Positions 1-11,456 are shown, counted from the first letter of the stretch. The stretch is 49,054 nucleotides of DNA from an uncultured Gammaproteobacteria bacterium (GCA_913058275.1 CAJXQP010000002.1:1-49054); one strand, 5' to 3'. Numbers and translations: made by a program. The notes: generated by a model from the letters alone, not told the origin.

Positions 1-44
1 CACCTCTCTATTCGTCGGCAGCGTCAGATGTGTATAAGAGACAG
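1..44 (+). other. Illumina Nextera i5-side adapter (residual CAC + index CTCTCTAT + TCGTCGGCAGCGTC + mosaic end AGATGTGTATAAGAGACAG); non-biological
   Basis: Exact match to the Nextera Read 1 adapter TCGTCGGCAGCGTCAGATGTGTATAAGAGACAG at 12-44, preceded by an 8-nt index (4-11). Confidence 0.98.
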
Positions 45-3000
45 CCATATGAGGGACCTTCTTCAAGCGCATTGATACTGCCTTCAAGTAACGAGGATAC
101 TGAGCGAACCACACTAGACCGGTTTCAGAAAGAAAACCTTCATGAAGCAGGCCTGCAAGCTGATTCTCTACATCCTCAGCGACGTAGGTCAGAGCGCCCT
201 TCTTTAAATCCGACACGACGCGACCTATCTCGTAGTGCTCATTCATTACTTGAACAAAAAGCGTTTCTATTTTTTCAGCGATACTAAGAACTTTAGACTT
301 ACCGGAGTTTAATCGCTGTTCGAATTCGAGCTTGCTACGCGGCATCGAACCATCAAGATCGAAAGCCGCGATATAACTAATCCACGTCGCATCTAGTGCT
401 AACTGACCCAACGCAAAAGGCGCTTTCAGCACCAGTGTATCGGCTAGTCTGACAAATTTCTTCTTCAGCTGATTACGCTGCTGAATACTCCTCAACTGAT
501 ACAGCTTTACTAAGCCTTGCTTGTGCTTCTGCTGAGCGAGAAATTTGTCGGAAAACAGACACACCCCTACAGTTTCGCCCTCGTCGACAAGAGCAGGAAA
601 TCGTATTAGCTTTAGGGATTCGCCTATTTCTATTTGCTCTGGTAAATCCTTAAAGTCCCAATCTTTGGCTCCCGTTGCTTCTAAGGGATGATTATAGCCA
701 GAATCTTCATTGGAATTGTGACTAGCATCACCATGGATAAGGCTATTTTCACCGTTTTCCAGTAAACCTTGTTGCTGGAGCTGCTCCCTGACCTCCTTAA
801 TACTGCCAGCAAATGCTATTTCTTTCTCTGAGCCCTTCAATACGCGAATTTTGGTGTTCAGATGCGCAGGCAGCTGAATCTGTTCGAACTCCGCTCTATC
901 TAGCTCTAGGCCCTTTAGATTGCGAATTTGCGCTAGCAGGGAAGTAATTAGATCCCCGTCCTTATTCGACATCTGTTGACAAGCCTGGGCAACAAACGCA
1001 TTCACAGGTATAAAGTTCTTACGACGGGATTTCGGTAAACCCTTAATCAGCGCTGTACATTTTTCAGCCAAATTGCCGGGCACGGCCCAGTCTAGGTCGG
1101 CTTGCTGTAATTGGCTAACCATCTCTACAGGTACTTCCAAGGTAGCCCCATCCGCTACGCTTCCAGGCTCAAAAACATAGTCCAGTCGCAGATTATTCTT
1201 GTGCACCGCCGCCGCATCCGGAAAAGAATGCAATGCATCCATCGCGGCATCTGAGTCGATCAGGTTATCAACCGTCATCAAGAGAGATTTTTCGGCAGAC
1301 TCACCTTGTTTACGAACCCAAGCCGCTAAGTCGCGAGTGGAGCACACAGTCTCTGGCAGGCGCTGTTCATAGAACGCTGCAACATCTCGTTCAGCCACTA
1401 GCACGTCTGGCCTGCGCATTTTTTCTTCTTGCTTTGCAAGGGAGGCTAAGAATTCGCGATTCCGGTGATAAACCTTTAAATCGGTAGTAACTTCCCCAGC
1501 AATCAATCCCTCTTGAATGAAGAGTGTTCTGGAAGTCTTAGGATCAATTTTGCTATAACTTAGTAGCGCCTTCTCAATGATCACTAACCCGTAAAGCTGC
1601 ACTTTCTCATAGGCCATTACCTGCTGGCGTTTCTTGCTCCAGTGCGGCTCAAAATACTCGCGTTTCACGAGATGCAAGGCCATCTCCTCAATCCACTCAG
1701 GCTGAATCTTGGCTGCTTGTGTTGCAAAAGTTTGCGACGTCTCAATCTGCTCGCCGCTAACTATCCACTTCGCGCCTTTGTTGGCCAAGACAGATGTCGA
1801 GAACAAGGAGAAGGTCTTATTCCTATTACCGCGAAAACTCCGCCCATCTAATCGCTTCGCTATCTGGTTTAAGGAGCCACTGATCAGGCTTTTATGAATC
1901 GCCTCATAATCACCAACCTCACGGTTCATACGAAGACCGAGTTTCTGGCAGGAGAGAAGCAATTGATGATGAACCTCACGCCATTCACGCATGCGCATAT
2001 AAGAGAGAAAGTATTTCTTGCAGTGCTTACGCAGTTGGCCCTGATTCAGGTCCTGTCTCTTCTTCTCAAAGTCTTCCCATAACTTTACCAAACTTAGAAA
2101 ATCGGAATCTTCATGATCAAATTCAGCTAGCTGCTGTTTAGCCTGCTGTCTGTTATCGCTAGATATCTCTCTTGGGTCTTGAATGCCCAGCGCACTAACT
2201 ACGATCTGCATTTCGCGCAGGCAATTTTGTGCGCTCGCAGTAATTAACATTCGCGCGTATCTGGGATCTACAGGCAAGACTGCCATCTTGCGACCACTAT
2301 CAGTCAAGCGACGTGAATGACTTAGGGCATCTAGTTCTATGAGTAATTTTATTCCTTCGTTAATAGCTCTCGGTTCGGGGGCATCAAGAAAAGGAAATTG
2401 CTCAATTTCTCCAAGGCGCAGGTGTTTCATGCGCAATATAACGGAAGCCAGATTCGTTCGCATGATTTCCGGATCAGTGAATTCCGGCCTCGATTCAAAA
2501 TCATTTTCCGCATATAGACGAATACAAACACCGTCGGCCATGCGACCACAACGCCCCTTCCTCTGATTCGCGCTCGCTTGAGATATAGCCTCGATAGGCA
2601 ACCGTTGCACCTTGCTCTGCAAACTGTAACGGCTTATTCGCGCAAGACCTGTATCGATTACATAGTTGATGCCGGGAACTGTAATCGATGTTTCGGCAAC
2701 ATTTGTGGCCAAGACAATCTTTCTGCCTCGGCCCGGTTTGAATATTTTTATCTGCTCCGAATAGCGCAGCCTTCCATATAGAGGCAGGATGTCTACGTCT
2801 CGATATTCCTGCTTGCGCAGCTTGGTCGCGGTTGCCCGTATCTCTCGTTCGCTACTGAGAAACACCAGTATATCTCCGCTGGACGAACCCTTTTGCTTGT
2901 CATTCTTGGCAATATCTTCGACGGCTCTGATAATGCTATCAATTTGTAGATCGTCGTCTATCAGCTCTCCCGAGGCCTCCGCGAGAGGTGCATACCGAGT

Positions 3001-3756
3001 CTCTACAGGATAGTTTCTTCCAGAAACCGCTACAATTGGCGCATTGTCAAAATGCTTGGAAAATTTCTCTACATCGATTGTTGCTGATGTGACAATCAAC
3101 TTGAGGTTCTTGCGCTTTTGTAACAACTGCTTAAGGTAGCCCAGCAGAAAATCGATATTAAGTGAGCGCTCATGCGCCTCATCGATAATTAGCACTTCAT
3201 ATTTATTCAGGAACTTGTCTTGCTGAATCTCAGCGAGCAAGATGCCGTCCGTCATTAATTTCAGGAAGCTGCGCTCACTTGTATTATCTTTGAAGCGTAT
3301 TTGCGAACCGACACCGCCACCTATCTCTACACCGAGCTCATCAGCGATTCGATTTGCAACCGATAATGCCGCTAAGCGTCTAGGCTGAGTGTGACCAATT
3401 AGGCCGCGCACCCCAAATCCAGCATCGAGACAGACCTTAGGTAATTGAGTGGTCTTACCAGAGCCGGTGTCGCCAGCGACGATGAGCACTTGATGTTCGC
3501 GAAGTAATTCGGTGATTTCTTTTGCTCGGGCACTAACCGGGAGGTTTTCTGGATAGTCAATTTTTACCGGAATAGCTGCGCGTCTTAATTCACAGGCGCG
3601 TTGAGATTTCTCGATCGCCGCCGCCGCGGCGGCTAGCGACGATGCCAGATCCTTCTGGGACAAATTGCCACGCTGAATCTTGTTCAGCGTATTCTCCAAA
3701 CGAAAAACATCTGCGAGCTGACAAGTATCGAGCTTCTGCTTCAAGGAATCTAACAC
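45..3756 (-). CDS. hrpA: ATP-dependent RNA helicase HrpA (DEAH box), C-terminus truncated by the contig end; GTG start inferred
   Basis: Reverse strand near 3400-3520 translates to VLIVAGDTGSGKTTQLPKVCLDAGFGVRGLIGHTQPRR (Walker A of HrpA-type DEAH helicases). No terminated minus ORF is listed here, consistent with a frame open to the window edge. Confidence 0.9.
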
Positions 3757-3815
3757 GGTTATTCCGTTTTCGGATTTATACTAGAGGTTGCTGCGCTACT
3801 AGAGATACGTGTCGG

Positions 3816-5459
3816 CTAGGCCTTGTCACGCAATTCTCTATGTAGAATTTTCCCAATTAATGATTTAGGAATGTCTTCGATTAGGACGTATTCTCTAGGC
3901 ATCTTGTAAGCCGTCAGCCCTTCCTTACAGTGTGCACGCACAGATTCAATATCGAGATCTTTTTGACTCGGCACAATGAAAAGCTTGATTGACTCACCCG
4001 TTTTTTCTGATGGAACTCCGATTGCGGCGCACTCTAATACCCCTGGGTGCCGATTGACCCAATCTTCGATTTCGTTAGGAAACACATTGAAACCAGAGAC
4101 AAGGATCATGTCCTTCTTTCGATCGACGATCGAGATATAGCCATCATCACTGATTTCCACATAGTCGCCTGTCTTGAACCAGCCGTCACTAGTTAACGCT
4201 TCAGCCGACTCTTCCGTCGCCTCCCAATAGCCCTTCATTACTTGTGGCCCCCGAATCCAAAGCTCGCCGCGCTCGCCTGTTGCAACCTCAATACCATCAT
4301 CATTCACGACTTTTGTTTCCGTCTCGGGCACTACAGGCCCTACGGTGCCAGCGCGCTCCTTGCCTGGGATATTAACGGCTACAACTGGAGAACACTCCGT
4401 TAAGCCGTAACCTTCATAGATTGGGCTATCCGTAGCCTTAGCCCACTCTTCACTGACAGACGTAGTCATAGCCATACCACCGGCGCCGCAAAACTTCAGG
4501 GAACTAAAATCGATGCTAGGAAAATCTTTGTGGCGCAGTAGAGCAAGATACAGGGTGTTTATGCCTACAAACCCGCTGATCGGCCACTTCTTGAACAGCT
4601 TAACTAGCCCTGCAGTGTCTCTAGGGTTTGGCACCAAGATATTGTGATTGCCCGAGTAAGGCATGGTGAGACAGTGCAGTAGAAATGCGTAGCTATGATA
4701 CAGCGGGAGCGGAGCTAGAATGCTTTCAACCTTGTCACCGATCACTCCGAGACAACGAGATCGAAGCTGCATCATATTGGTAATCAAATTATTGTGGCTC
4801 AGCATGGCACCCTTTGCAACACCCGTGGTTCCTCCCGTATACAAAATCAGCGCAGTATCATCGCCCTGTCCGGCTTCAGGGTAATCGAATGATGGAACTG
4901 GCGTGTTAGCGACAGTATGAAAGTCTGCAGTGTTGCTTAGAGAATAAGCGGGCACCAATCTACGAACAGTTTTAATGACGAAATTTAGAAAAAGACGCTG
5001 TAAGGGCTTCTGAATATCACCGAGCTGAGTCACGATGATTGTTTCAATTTTGGTTCCAGGTAATATTTTTTCTAACTTATCGCAGAAGTTAGACAGTATC
5101 ACTATGCCTTTAACACCTGAATCTTTGAACTGATGTGCCATCTCTTGAGCTGTGTACAGTGGGTTCGTATTGACTACCACTAAGCCAGCTCGAGTTGCCC
5201 CATAGAAGGCGATAGGAAACTGCAGGATATTGGGCAGCTGGATAGCTATCCTGTCGCCAGGCTTCAGATTTGTTTGAGTAATCAAGTAGTGCGCGAAGCG
5301 GTCGCTTAACTCATCAACCTCACCGTAATCTAGGGTTCTCCCTAAGCAAGTGAACGCGGGCAATTGCGCGTGCTCGCTGCAAAAATTGTCGACTAGCTGC
5401 GATAGTTTTGAAAATTTTTCAGGGCGCAGATCATCGCTAAGCTTCTCAATCATAGGCAT
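3816..5459 (-). CDS. fadD: Long-chain fatty acid--CoA ligase
   Basis: 547 aa; AMP-binding motif YTGGTTGVAKGAMLSH, YGLTECSP, GWFKTGDY, and C-terminal K in SLIGKILHRELR. Confidence 0.93.
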   Translation of the reverse strand: MPMIEKLSDDLRPEKFSKLSQLVDNFCSEHAQLPAFTCLGRTLDYGEVDELSDRFAHYLITQTNLKPGDRIAIQLPNILQFPIAFYGATRAGLVVVNTNPLYTAQEMAHQFKDSGVKGIVILSNFCDKLEKILPGTKIETIIVTQLGDIQKPLQRLFLNFVIKTVRRLVPAYSLSNTADFHTVANTPVPSFDYPEAGQGDDTALILYTGGTTGVAKGAMLSHNNLITNMMQLRSRCLGVIGDKVESILAPLPLYHSYAFLLHCLTMPYSGNHNILVPNPRDTAGLVKLFKKWPISGFVGINTLYLALLRHKDFPSIDFSSLKFCGAGGMAMTTSVSEEWAKATDSPIYEGYGLTECSPVVAVNIPGKERAGTVGPVVPETETKVVNDDGIEVATGERGELWIRGPQVMKGYWEATEESAEALTSDGWFKTGDYVEISDDGYISIVDRKKDMILVSGFNVFPNEIEDWVNRHPGVLECAAIGVPSEKTGESIKLFIVPSQKDLDIESVRAHCKEGLTAYKMPREYVLIEDIPKSLIGKILHRELRDKA

Positions 5460-6637
5460 TACTTAGTCAGTAGGGTCATGGCTTCTTCCAGACCCTTAAC
5501 AGAAAGAGGAAACATGCGATCTTCTACGAGCTCTCTGATCACTTCGATTGAGTAGCTGTGCTCCCAAAAATCCTTAGGCGTAGGATTGATCCACACTACA
5601 TTGTCGAATACATCTGTAAGTCGCTTTATCCAAACCGCGCCGGCCTCACCGTTGTAATGCTCGATACTGCCTCCGACATGAGTCACCTCATAGGGGGCCA
5701 TAGTGGCATCCCCTACGAATATGACTTTGTAGTCTTTGGAATATTTATGAAGTATGTCAAACGTCGACGTTGTCTCGGCGTGACGCCTGATACTCTTTGA
5801 CCACACAGATTCGTAGATGAAGTTATGAAAATAGAAATACTTAAGATGTTTAAATTCTGTTCGCGCGGCGGAAAACAATTCTTCGCATAGCTTAACGTGC
5901 GGGTCCATCGAACCACCCACATCGAAAAACAACAAGACCTTCACCGAGTTGTGACGTTCGGGCACCATCTTAATATCGAGGAGTCCCGCGTTTTTCGCAG
6001 TTGATGATATGGTATCGCTTATATCCAACTCTTCCGCTGCGCCAGTCCTCGCGAATTTACGCAGCCGGCGCAGTGCCATCTTGATATTTCTCGTCCCGAT
6101 CTCTACAGAATCATCGAGGTCACGATAGTTACGCTTGTCCCAGACTTTGGCCGCACTACCATTACGACCTCCTTCCTGCCCGATTCGAATTCCTTCGGGA
6201 TTGTAGCCATAGGCTCCAAACGGCGATGTGCCACCGGTACCGATCCACTTATTACCGCCCTGATGCCTCTTCTTCTGTTCTTCCATTCGCTTACGAAATT
6301 CTTCCATAAGCTTTTCTAAGCCACCTAACGCTTCGATCTTGGCTTTTTCTTCATCGCTTAGCATCGACTCCATTTGCTTACGCAACCAGTCATCGGGTAT
6401 CTCATACATCGCAAGATCATTGATAGCATCGACGTTCTCGAAATACTTACCGAAGGCAATATCGAACTTATCGAAGTTCTTTTCGTCTTTGACGAAACAC
6501 ATGCGTGACAGATAGTAGAAGTCTTCGACATTCGCGAAGATCACATTTTGCTTCAGGCATTCAAGCAGTGAGAATAGTTCGGTGAAAGAAACGGGGAGCC
6601 GTTCATTCTTGAGGGTCATGAAAAAATTAATCAGCAT
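5459..6637 (-). CDS. VWA domain-containing protein (CoxE-like), partner of the adjacent MoxR ATPase
   Basis: 392 aa; VWA-like core VLLFFDVGGSMDPH; adjacent to a MoxR AAA ATPase. Confidence 0.85.
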   Translation of the reverse strand: MLINFFMTLKNERLPVSFTELFSLLECLKQNVIFANVEDFYYLSRMCFVKDEKNFDKFDIAFGKYFENVDAINDLAMYEIPDDWLRKQMESMLSDEEKAKIEALGGLEKLMEEFRKRMEEQKKRHQGGNKWIGTGGTSPFGAYGYNPEGIRIGQEGGRNGSAAKVWDKRNYRDLDDSVEIGTRNIKMALRRLRKFARTGAAEELDISDTISSTAKNAGLLDIKMVPERHNSVKVLLFFDVGGSMDPHVKLCEELFSAARTEFKHLKYFYFHNFIYESVWSKSIRRHAETTSTFDILHKYSKDYKVIFVGDATMAPYEVTHVGGSIEHYNGEAGAVWIKRLTDVFDNVVWINPTPKDFWEHSYSIEVIRELVEDRMFPLSVKGLEEAMTLLTK

Positions 6638-6677
6638 AACTAAGTCTCTGCCAAGTCTAGAATCGGGTTATCCGAGA

Positions 6678-7523
6678 CTAGCTTTTAGCTCTATGCATAA
6701 AGGCCAATTTCTCTAACAAGTGCACATCTTGCTCGTTCTTTAGCAATGCGCCATACAGAGGTGGAATAGCGTTCTTTGCACTGTGATTCTTCAGTACATC
6801 TTCTGGAATATCGTCCGCCATTAGCAGTTTCAACCAGTCAATCAGCTCGGACGTTGATGGCTTCTTCTTCAAGCCGGGTATTTTCCGGACATCGAAAAAT
6901 ACATCCATTGCTTGAGAGAGCAACTCCTTCTTTAGATTCGGGTAATGTACATCGACTATTTTTTCCATCGTCTGACTATCTGGAAATTCTATGTAGTGGA
7001 AGAAGCAGCGACGAAGAAATGCATCGGGGAGTTCTTTCTCGTTGTTACTTGTAATAATAACGATAGGCCGCGTTTTCGCCTTGATTAGTTCCTTTGTCTC
7101 GTAAACGAAGAATTCCATCTTATCGAGTTCCAGCAATAAGTCGTTTGGAAATTCGATGTCAGCTTTGTCTATTTCGTCGATCAACAATATTGATTGATCG
7201 CCAGACTCGAAAGACTCCCAGAGCTTACCTGGCACTATGTAATTGCCGATATCGTGGACCTTGTCATCGCCTAACTGCGAATCGCGCAATCGGGAGACCG
7301 CATCGTATTCATATAGGCCTTGCTGCGCCTTCGTAGTTGATTTGATATGCCATTGAATAAGAGGCAGGTTTAAGGATTTGGCGACCTGCTCTGCCAACAT
7401 CGTCTTACCCGTACCGGGCTCGCCTTTAATCAATAGGGGTTTCTGCAGGGCAATTGCCGCGTTAACGGCCAATTGCAACTCATTTGTCGCTACATATTCA
7501 TCGGTGCCGGTAAAATTCATCAA
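6678..7523 (-). CDS. MoxR-family AAA+ ATPase
   Basis: 281 aa; Walker A GEPGTGKT, Walker B ILLIDEIDKAD, sensor-like IITSNNEKELPDAFLRRC. Confidence 0.92.
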   Translation of the reverse strand: MMNFTGTDEYVATNELQLAVNAAIALQKPLLIKGEPGTGKTMLAEQVAKSLNLPLIQWHIKSTTKAQQGLYEYDAVSRLRDSQLGDDKVHDIGNYIVPGKLWESFESGDQSILLIDEIDKADIEFPNDLLLELDKMEFFVYETKELIKAKTRPIVIITSNNEKELPDAFLRRCFFHYIEFPDSQTMEKIVDVHYPNLKKELLSQAMDVFFDVRKIPGLKKKPSTSELIDWLKLLMADDIPEDVLKNHSAKNAIPPLYGALLKNEQDVHLLEKLAFMHRAKS

Positions 7524-7725
7524 TCTTTCCCACTGCTCAATTTAACAGCGCGTATTGTAAACACCAGGCCCCTATTAATACAGGAAAAACCAGACCTTGC
7601 TCCTCGATCGAGGTGCCTATCTAGCCTGCCAGCAATAACGCACTATCCTGCTTTATGCATGGTTTCGTGAGCAAACCCTCCTGATCAGGACCCGAAGTCC
7701 CTATCTAGCCAGCTCCCCTTACTAT

Positions 7726-8388
7726 CTATGCTCCTACCTCAACAATTTTCCTGCCTCGCTCGGTGATATACCAGCGCACACCTATTCGCCCGGCAAGGGA
7801 TTTCAATGTAAGAAAGCCCGATGCCTTAGTCATAGTGGATTCGTCAGTATCTGCTTTGCGACATAAATCTGGTAGAGACCGATAGATAAACCTGCCGCAC
7901 CCCAAGGTCTTTAGTACCTTAGAGGATGTTGTATCCAATTCATGGGGATCTGCTTCATTCGCCATCGCCACGTCAGTCAAACTGTCATCTTCGGTCTCCG
8001 TATCGATGAGGGGAAGTAACTCCTCTTGTAATTGTTTTAACTGGTATTGCAGCAAATCGACCTTGTCACTGTTAGCTCGGGTCTCGCTGAGTATGCTACT
8101 CGACACTTTGACCAAAAAGAATCTGGGGGCGATAGCCACCGCGAGACAGATTGCGACATAGTTCAGAAGGTTTGCTGGATTACCCTCGCTATCTACGATC
8201 AAAGTACTGCCAAATATCGAGAGAATAAAAGGCGCCAGAAAAGTCATCAGCACACCCAACATATGCAGCGCCACAGCAAGCCGCTTTCGATCGTTTGCTT
8301 CGAGCCAAGCGAGATAGTAGTTGATAACGCCGCCAGCGGCACCGATAACGAGCATAATAAAAACGAGGGAAATCAAATGAGCAGCCAT
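7726..8388 (-). CDS. Membrane protein with two or more N-terminal TM segments, a coiled region and a C-terminal winged-helix-like segment; possibly a YEATS-associated-helix type protein
   Basis: 220 aa; hydrophobic N-terminus (LISLVFIMLVIGAAGGVINYYLAWLEANDRKRLAVALHMLGVLMTFLAPFILSIFG) and C-terminal VRWYITERGRKIV; family name from memory only. Confidence 0.6.
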   Translation of the reverse strand: MAAHLISLVFIMLVIGAAGGVINYYLAWLEANDRKRLAVALHMLGVLMTFLAPFILSIFGSTLIVDSEGNPANLLNYVAICLAVAIAPRFFLVKVSSSILSETRANSDKVDLLQYQLKQLQEELLPLIDTETEDDSLTDVAMANEADPHELDTTSSKVLKTLGCGRFIYRSLPDLCRKADTDESTMTKASGFLTLKSLAGRIGVRWYITERGRKIVEVGA

Positions 8389-8505
8389 AACTAACCTCTG
8401 ATTGCTAAGCTGTTGTTTTAATTTAGTAAATTTCGAACTATTGCCACAAGGGACGCAAATTCAAACAGAAAATTCACGCGGGGGGAAGTTCTTTGTTCTA
8501 GAAAG

Positions 8506-8889
8506 CTACTTAGCTACATTAGAAGATTCTGCTATTACTTTGTTATTTAACAATCTTTTGTTCATTTTTTTCTTGAAAAAAGACATTGCAGTTGCCAGCA
8601 ATAGAGCTAGTAGCACTGCCAAAACAAGAGGCACGAAACTCCTAAATGCAGACTCAATGCCTCCGGTCATTGCATCGAGAGCCGCCACCATAAGTGCGGG
8701 CGCCATTACGCTGTCCTGTGAATTGCTATACCACGGAGTAAAAACAACCGCTATCGCAACTGCACGGATGCTATAGGATGCCCAAATCGCGCGCTCGAAG
8801 CGGGTTACTCTCCAGAAGATTCCGGTAATAATTACCGCAGCACCTAGATATAAGGTCCAGAAGAACCAATAATTACCGATCGAATCCAT
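8506..8889 (-). CDS. Hypothetical membrane protein
   Basis: 127 aa; about 3-4 predicted TM helices; start overlaps the ycgN-family stop by 1 nt, suggesting an operon. Confidence 0.65.
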   Translation of the reverse strand: MDSIGNYWFFWTLYLGAAVIITGIFWRVTRFERAIWASYSIRAVAIAVVFTPWYSNSQDSVMAPALMVAALDAMTGGIESAFRSFVPLVLAVLLALLLATAMSFFKKKMNKRLLNNKVIAESSNVAK

Positions 8890-9353
8890 TACGCCTTAAC
8901 CCATCGAATAATATGTTCTTCGAAACCATCTGGATGCACATACTCCTCGGAGATCACTCTATCTTCGAGCAATATCCCTGCAGCTGCCATTTTCTCGCGT
9001 GACCCAGCCAATAACGGGTGCCAATCAAACAGCTTCTTGCCTTTGCTTCGAAGTTTGTAGGCACAACTATCGGGCATCCATGTACTCGTCTGAAGATTCA
9101 TTTCTCTCACGTCTAGGCAATCGGGTACTAATTCTGTCCTTGATTCATAGCAGCCACAGAGGCTTGTTTTCTCATCAAAATAGCGGCACACAATCCGTGT
9201 ATAGCTAATCTCGTCGCTGTCCTCGTCAACAAACTTCTTAAGACAACAACGCCCGCATCCATCACAAAGCCCCTCCCATTCCTCGGGATTTAACTCAGTA
9301 AGTGGCAGCTCCCAGAATTTGGGTCGTAATCCAGTGTTAGGAGTAGTCATCAA
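8889..9353 (-). CDS. YcgN/UPF0260 family cysteine cluster protein
   Basis: 154 aa; CDGCGRCCLKKF...CRYFDEKTSLCGCYESR...DSCAYKL cysteine cluster. Confidence 0.9.
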   Translation of the reverse strand: MMTTPNTGLRPKFWELPLTELNPEEWEGLCDGCGRCCLKKFVDEDSDEISYTRIVCRYFDEKTSLCGCYESRTELVPDCLDVREMNLQTSTWMPDSCAYKLRSKGKKLFDWHPLLAGSREKMAAAGILLEDRVISEEYVHPDGFEEHIIRWVKA

Positions 9354-10525
9354 TCACCCTTAGTGATTATAGCGGTGAGCTCATCTTCTAGCAGTTCGCG
9401 CCGCCATCCAGCGAAATCGCCAGACCATTGTAGCTCTCCATCTCTTTCGTAACTTCTGAGCAATTCCACGAGGAACTTCTTGCGCCCGAGTAGCTCAACA
9501 GACATGCCTAAATCTTCCGCCTTCGTATTAGCTACCTGCTTACTCAGCTTCAATTTTTTTCTAAGAGGCGCGCTCAGAGGCCTGTTTAACAGAGCAGGGT
9601 CCACTTCGATTCTACTTGATGAATCACTAAGTAATTGATACAGCTCAGGTGCGTTGCGGGACAGGAAACGGGCATCAACATCTTCAGCATTGCTAACATC
9701 TCCTATTGTGAAATCGTCATCCTTAATCGGGCGGGAAACGGCGGCACACAAATTCAGAAGATCGTTGTCCTTAACGATCCAGCTACGCGGTTTGTTTCTT
9801 TGTCGCGCCTTGTGTTCACGCCAAACACAAAGTTGTTGCAGGGCCTGAAGACCCTGGGTATCGAGACGCCAGGCATTGCTAAAACCCGTATAATAAGATT
9901 CCCACTGTGATTCTTGCTCAAGCCTTTGCGCGTTGACTAACTGTTGTGCACTTTCCGCGCGCAGCCAGTTGGTCATGCCTTTTTGTTCAATCTGATTGCT
10001 GAGTATTTCACGAACTTGCAGCAGATAGCGGACATCAGCAGCGGCATAATGGATTTGCTTTTCTGTCAAAGGACGCTTGATCCAATCAGAACGCGTCTCA
10101 TCTTTGGCAACCGTGATGCCAAGCAACTGCTCTATCAAAGCTTGATAGCTAATGCTAAAACCAATTCCTAGGAAGGCAGCAGCGAGCTGCGTATCAAAGA
10201 GGGAAACTGGCAAGCAACCCAAGAACGTTTGTAACAGACTGAGATCTTCACTACAGGAATGCATTACTAGTGTGACTGATGGAGAACTAAGCAGCTGCTT
10301 GAATCCAGACCAGTCATCAATCGATAGTGGATCTACTAGATAGCAGCACTTGCTATCGGCTATTTGCAGCAAGCCTATGCGCGCATAGAAAGTACTGGTT
10401 CGCTCGAACTCTGTGTCAACAGCGAGAAATTCTTCAGAAGCCCATTCCAAGCAGAGAGCATTGAGAGTAGCCGCATCGCTAACATATTCGATTGGCATGC
10501 CGTCGCAAAGTACAGATTCGCTCAT
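9350..10525 (-). CDS. rnd: Ribonuclease D
   Basis: 391 aa; DEDD exonuclease ([26 protein letters not shown]) and HRDC region; 4-nt overlaps with both neighbours. Confidence 0.93.
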   Translation of the reverse strand: MSESVLCDGMPIEYVSDAATLNALCLEWASEEFLAVDTEFERTSTFYARIGLLQIADSKCCYLVDPLSIDDWSGFKQLLSSPSVTLVMHSCSEDLSLLQTFLGCLPVSLFDTQLAAAFLGIGFSISYQALIEQLLGITVAKDETRSDWIKRPLTEKQIHYAAADVRYLLQVREILSNQIEQKGMTNWLRAESAQQLVNAQRLEQESQWESYYTGFSNAWRLDTQGLQALQQLCVWREHKARQRNKPRSWIVKDNDLLNLCAAVSRPIKDDDFTIGDVSNAEDVDARFLSRNAPELYQLLSDSSSRIEVDPALLNRPLSAPLRKKLKLSKQVANTKAEDLGMSVELLGRKKFLVELLRSYERDGELQWSGDFAGWRRELLEDELTAIITKGD

Positions 10526-11127
10526 GACTGCTCCATGGACCTACGTCCTGCAAAGGCATGAGTGAGTGTGCTCCCATCAACAAATTCCAATTCGCCTCCG
10601 ACAGGAACACCGTGCGCTATTCTAGAAACCTGTACGCTGGAGTTTTTCAACTGCTCCGCTATATAGTAGGCGGTAGCATCTCCTTCGACATTCGGATTGC
10701 AGGCGATTATAACTTCCTCGATATCATTGTTTTTTACTTTGTCTAGCAACTGACTTATGCCTAGCTGCTCCGGACCTATACCGTCGATAGGCGACAGGTG
10801 CCCCATTAGTACGAAATAGATACCCCTAAATGAACCCGATTGCTCTATTGCGAAGATGTCTGCAGGTGATTCTACTACACAACATATTTTGTGATTGCGC
10901 GATCTGCTTGCACAAATGCGGCAGGTATCCTCTTCAGTGAGAGTTCTGCAATGGATGCAGTTCCCCACTTCGTTTATAGCCGCGGTAAGAGATGCGCTAA
11001 GCTTCTCACCACCGGACCTGTTTCTTTCCAATAAGTGCAGGGTCATTCGCTGCGCCGATTTGGGCCCGACACCTGGAAGGCAGCGAAAGGCCTCGATGAG
11101 CTGATCAATTAGAGGGCTGGAATTCAC
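10522..11127 (-). CDS. recR: Recombination protein RecR
   Basis: 201 aa; [19 protein letters not shown], zinc finger [16 protein letters not shown], Toprim region VVESPADI. Confidence 0.97.
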   Translation of the reverse strand: MNSSPLIDQLIEAFRCLPGVGPKSAQRMTLHLLERNRSGGEKLSASLTAAINEVGNCIHCRTLTEEDTCRICASRSRNHKICCVVESPADIFAIEQSGSFRGIYFVLMGHLSPIDGIGPEQLGISQLLDKVKNNDIEEVIIACNPNVEGDATAYYIAEQLKNSSVQVSRIAHGVPVGGELEFVDGSTLTHAFAGRRSMEQS

Positions 11128-11135
11128 AACTACTC

Positions 11136-11456
11136 CTAGAAAGGAAACTTAAAGCCATCGGGCATTTTCATTCCGCCGGTCATGCCACTTAGCGATTCTT
11201 TACTCTTCTCTTCGATCTTCCTAACCGCATCATTTACAGCCGCCGCAAGCAGGTCTTCTATAACGGCTTTGTCCTCGTTCATCAATGCATCATCGAGACT
11301 AACGCCGACAACGTCATGTTTTCCGTTCATTGTGACCCTGACCAAACCGGCACCAGATTCACCTTCTGTTCTCGTTTTGATCTGCTCTTCTTGAGCCTTC
11401 TGAAACTGTTCTTGCATCAGTTTGGCTTGCTTCATGATTTCATTCAAATCGGTCAT
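11136..11456 (-). CDS. ebfC: YbaB/EbfC family nucleoid-associated protein
   Basis: 106 aa; dnaX-ebfC-recR order; [19 protein letters not shown]. Confidence 0.95.
   Translation of the reverse strand: MTDLNEIMKQAKLMQEQFQKAQEEQIKTRTEGESGAGLVRVTMNGKHDVVGVSLDDALMNEDKAVIEDLLAAAVNDAVRKIEEKSKESLSGMTGGMKMPDGFKFPF

Noticed and set aside
30-287. ORF 30-287 (+), 85 aa
   Set aside because: Starts inside the Nextera adapter and is antisense to hrpA.
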